Positions 61,955 to 64,000 of a DNA stretch of 64,000 nt are shown here, one piece after another (within the stretch, counting starts at the first letter, position 1; each line of letters begins with the position of its first letter). Where the stretch lies: assembly GCF_031834595.1 (NCBI RefSeq), contig NZ_CP115541.1:2350501-2414500 (forward strand), given 5' to 3'. The translations under genes were made by a program, and so were the position numbers. The notes beneath the pieces were generated by a model. The model made no database searches, had not been told where the DNA came from, and saw only the letters and a program-made list of their open reading frames with translations. This stretch comes from Stenotrophomonas oahuensis (GTDB lineage: Bacteria > Pseudomonadota > Gammaproteobacteria > Xanthomonadales > Xanthomonadaceae).

Positions 61955-62482
61955 GTGAATGCCCTGCCGCCCTTCCTGCCGCGATGCGCAGCGCGTACCG
62001 CGCGACCGGGCATGCGTGGCGTTTCGCTGCTGGAGATGCTGCTGGTGGTGGCGCTGATCGCCATCATTGGCGTGATCACTGCCACCGCGATGAACGGCGG
62101 CATCGACGGCCTGCGCCTGCGCAATGCCGGCAAGGAAGTGGCCAGCCAGCTGCGCTACACGCGCACCCAGGCCATTGCCAGCGGCGAGATGCAGCGCTTC
62201 CTGATCGATCCGCGCACACGGCGCTGGGAAGCCGCCAACGGCCGCCACGGGGAATTGCCGGACGCGCTCGAGGTGCGCTTCCACGGTGCTGCGCAGGCCG
62301 CCGCCGGCACCGGCCAGGGCGGCATCGCCTTCCATCCAGACGGCGGCTCCAGCGGCGGCACCATCGAACTGGACCTGCGTGGTGCCCTCTGGCGCATCGA
62401 CGTGGCCTGGATCACCGGCGAAGTCCGCTCCGGCCCGGTACGGGACACCGATCGCGGTGTTGTCGGGGGAACGCCGCCATGA
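61955..62482 (+). CDS. xpsH: Minor pseudopilin XpsH (GspH)
   Basis: 175 residues from the GTG at 61955. TTG 61949 and ATG 62012 are also possible; the last begins MRGVSLLEMLLVV directly at the prepilin leader. No start has a clear ribosome site. Methylated N-terminus signature RGVSLLEMLLVVALI and a C-terminal beta domain. Overlaps xpsI by four bases (ATGA). Confidence 0.88.
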   Translation: MNALPPFLPRCAARTARPGMRGVSLLEMLLVVALIAIIGVITATAMNGGIDGLRLRNAGKEVASQLRYTRTQAIASGEMQRFLIDPRTRRWEAANGRHGELPDALEVRFHGAAQAAAGTGQGGIAFHPDGGSSGGTIELDLRGALWRIDVAWITGEVRSGPVRDTDRGVVGGTPP

Positions 62483-62901
62483 AACACCAACGCGGCTATT
62501 CCCTCCTGGAAGTCATCGTCGCCTTCGCCCTGCTGGCACTGGCCCTGACCCTGCTGCTGGGCAGCCTGTCCGGCGCATCCCGTCAGGTGCACAACGCCGA
62601 CCTGCGCACCCGCGCGGTGCTGCACGCGCAATCCCTGCTCGCACTGAGCGGTGTCGATGCGCCCCTGCAGGAAGGTCGCCAGCAAGGGCAATGGGAAGAC
62701 GGTCGCTACCGCTGGGAACTGCAGGTGGCTCCGTTCGTGGAGCCACGCAGCAGCAGCGTGCCGGCAACGGCCGACAGCAGCGCGACCGGCCCGCAACTGG
62801 CCGAACTGAGCCTGCAGGTGCGCTGGGGTGAAAGCGAAGGCGAGCAGCTGCAATGGCGCACCCTGCGTCTGCTGCCGCCCGCGCAGGGGGCAGCACGATG
62901 A
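62479..62901 (+). CDS. xpsI: Minor pseudopilin XpsI (GspI)
   Basis: 140 residues, MKHQRGYSLLEVIVAFALLA with a short prepilin leader cut after G6. Member of the tip complex I-J-K. Four-base overlaps with both neighbours. Confidence 0.92.
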   Translation: MKHQRGYSLLEVIVAFALLALALTLLLGSLSGASRQVHNADLRTRAVLHAQSLLALSGVDAPLQEGRQQGQWEDGRYRWELQVAPFVEPRSSSVPATADSSATGPQLAELSLQVRWGESEGEQLQWRTLRLLPPAQGAAR

Positions 62902-63548
62902 CCCTGGGCGCGCGCCAGCGCGGCTTCACCCTGATCGAAATCCTGCTGGCCACGGTGCTGCTGGTCGGCGGGCTGGCGATTGCGTTCGCGACCGTGCGCT
63001 CTGCCATGCAGATCGCACAGCGCGGCGAACGCGTGGCGGCGCAGAACGAGCGCATGCGCGCGGTGGAAGGCTTTCTGCGTCGTCGCCTGAGCATGGCGCT
63101 GCCGACCGCCGCTGAACCCCCGGATCCCACCCGTGAGCCGCTGTACTTCCAGGGCGAAGCACAGCGCATGCTGTTCGTGTCCGAACTGCCCGGCTACCTG
63201 GGGCGGGGCGGGCCGTACGTGCATGAACTGCAGGTACGCGGAGGCGGCGATGCGCAGCGCCTGGAGCTAGGCCTGACCCTGGTCCAGAACGGTGAACGCG
63301 TGGACGAGACACCGCCGCGCCCACCGGAAATGCTGGCTGACGCGCTGCGCGAGGTGCAGTTCCGCTATCGCGGCGTGGATGTGCGGACCGGGCAGCTGGG
63401 GGACTGGCAGACGCAGTGGGATGACACCCGCCGCCTGCCGAATCTGGTGGAGATCCGCATCACCCCACAGCAGGGGCCAGCGTGGCCGCCGCTGGTGGTG
63501 GCGTTGTCGCAGTCACGCGGTGCGCGATCTGCCGGAGCCGGCACATGA
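62898..63548 (+). CDS. xpsJ: Minor pseudopilin XpsJ (GspJ)
   Basis: 216 residues, leader ending RG then [18 protein letters not shown]. The large C-terminal domain fits GspJ, which packs with I and K at the pseudopilus tip. ATG 62898 overlaps the xpsI stop; the stop overlaps the xpsK start. Confidence 0.92.
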   Translation: MTLGARQRGFTLIEILLATVLLVGGLAIAFATVRSAMQIAQRGERVAAQNERMRAVEGFLRRRLSMALPTAAEPPDPTREPLYFQGEAQRMLFVSELPGYLGRGGPYVHELQVRGGGDAQRLELGLTLVQNGERVDETPPRPPEMLADALREVQFRYRGVDVRTGQLGDWQTQWDDTRRLPNLVEIRITPQQGPAWPPLVVALSQSRGARSAGAGT

Positions 63549-64000
63549 TGCGGCATGCTGCGCGGGGTGCCGCCCTGGTGCTGGTGCTGTGGCTGATCGC
63601 CCTGCTCACCGCCGTGGTGGGTGCGTTTGCACTCAGCGCGCGCATCGAGCACATGCAGCAGCGCGTCAGCGGCGACGATGCGGTCGGGCAGGAACATGCG
63701 CGCGCCGGGGTGGAGTACGCGCTGTACCGGCTGCAGCCCAATGCACTGCAGCCGCCTTGGACGCCGGACGGGCGTCGCTACCGGTGGACATTCGACGATC
63801 GCACCATCGACCTGCGCATCATCGACGAGAACGGCAAGGTCAATCTCAATCTGGCCGATGCCACCCTGCTGAGCGGCTTGATGGAAGCGGTGGAGGTCGA
63901 ACCCGCGCGCGCGAAGCAACTGGCCGGGGCGATCATCGACTGGCGCGACCCGGACAGTCTGAAACAGCCCGGTGGCGGGGCCGAAACGGCCGATTACGTC
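63545..64000 (+). CDS. xpsK: Minor pseudopilin XpsK (GspK), partial
   Basis: The first 152 residues are in the window; the gene runs off the right end. N-terminus [20 protein letters not shown] lacks the Glu5 of other pseudopilins, which is typical of GspK, the tip protein. [16 protein letters not shown] and IDWRDPDS are GspK signatures. ATG overlaps the xpsJ stop. Confidence 0.93.
   Translation, partial: MMRHAARGAALVLVLWLIALLTAVVGAFALSARIEHMQQRVSGDDAVGQEHARAGVEYALYRLQPNALQPPWTPDGRRYRWTFDDRTIDLRIIDENGKVNLNLADATLLSGLMEAVEVEPARAKQLAGAIIDWRDPDSLKQPGGGAETADYV

Overview
The window is a GC-rich chromosomal segment that reads as a gammaproteobacterium of the Lysobacteraceae (Xanthomonadaceae), most likely Stenotrophomonas. 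Three things point there: etfBA sits head to head with rmlBACD, the type II secretion operon has Xps-type gene order and sequence, and many short GTAG-headed palindromes of the kind abundant in S. maltophilia (SMAG-type REPs) lie between genes. No rRNA, tRNA, CRISPR array, insertion sequence or integrase of a mobile element was seen.

Layout. 1-1463: electron transfer flavoprotein (etfB, partial etfA). 1725-8106: surface-polysaccharide genes, with rmlBACD for dTDP-L-rhamnose, then a UDP-glucuronate decarboxylase-like enzyme, a polyprenyl-phosphate glycosyltransferase, a GtrA flippase and a small membrane protein. 8147-12898: SWIM/SNF2 helicase-like protein and a two-subunit succinyl/acetoacetyl-CoA transferase. 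12953-14848: a GT-C-like membrane protein and a small SymE-like toxin gene with a structured leader. 15263-15704: a two-copy 206-bp repeat carrying REPs, ending at an AlkB-like dioxygenase gene. 16358-19899: a four-gene MCE/Mla-type lipid transport operon. 19993-26015: ThrE-family exporter, H-NS-like protein, proS, DUF4124 protein, and the pssA-holD-rimI operon. 26025-34768: valS, holC and pepA, divergent from lptF-lptG, then an RDD protein and xerD. The pepA-holC-valS and holD-rimI linkages match E. coli.

34774-39643 is an accessory stretch: one unknown gene, then (beyond dsbC) three same-strand genes for low-complexity, proline-rich or acidic proteins that look like host-directed effectors. 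It is followed by a multidomain secreted chitinase (GH18) and purL. 46195-48006 holds a truncated antitoxin-like gene, an unknown gene and about 1 kb of non-coding DNA with dispersed repeats.

48007-64000 is a surface and secretion block: a 2789-residue trimeric autotransporter adhesin with a 924-bp internal tandem duplication, a secreted subtilisin-like protease, and the start of the xps type II secretion operon (xpsE-F-G-H-I-J-K, the last cut by the window end). The protease and the chitinase are plausible substrates of this secretion system.

The points most worth a second look are the SymE-like gene with interleaved complementary segments in its leader, the effector-like gene cluster at 36418-39643, the divergent holD carrying a REP pair inside its coding sequence, the recent duplication in the adhesin, and the two dispersed repeat families.
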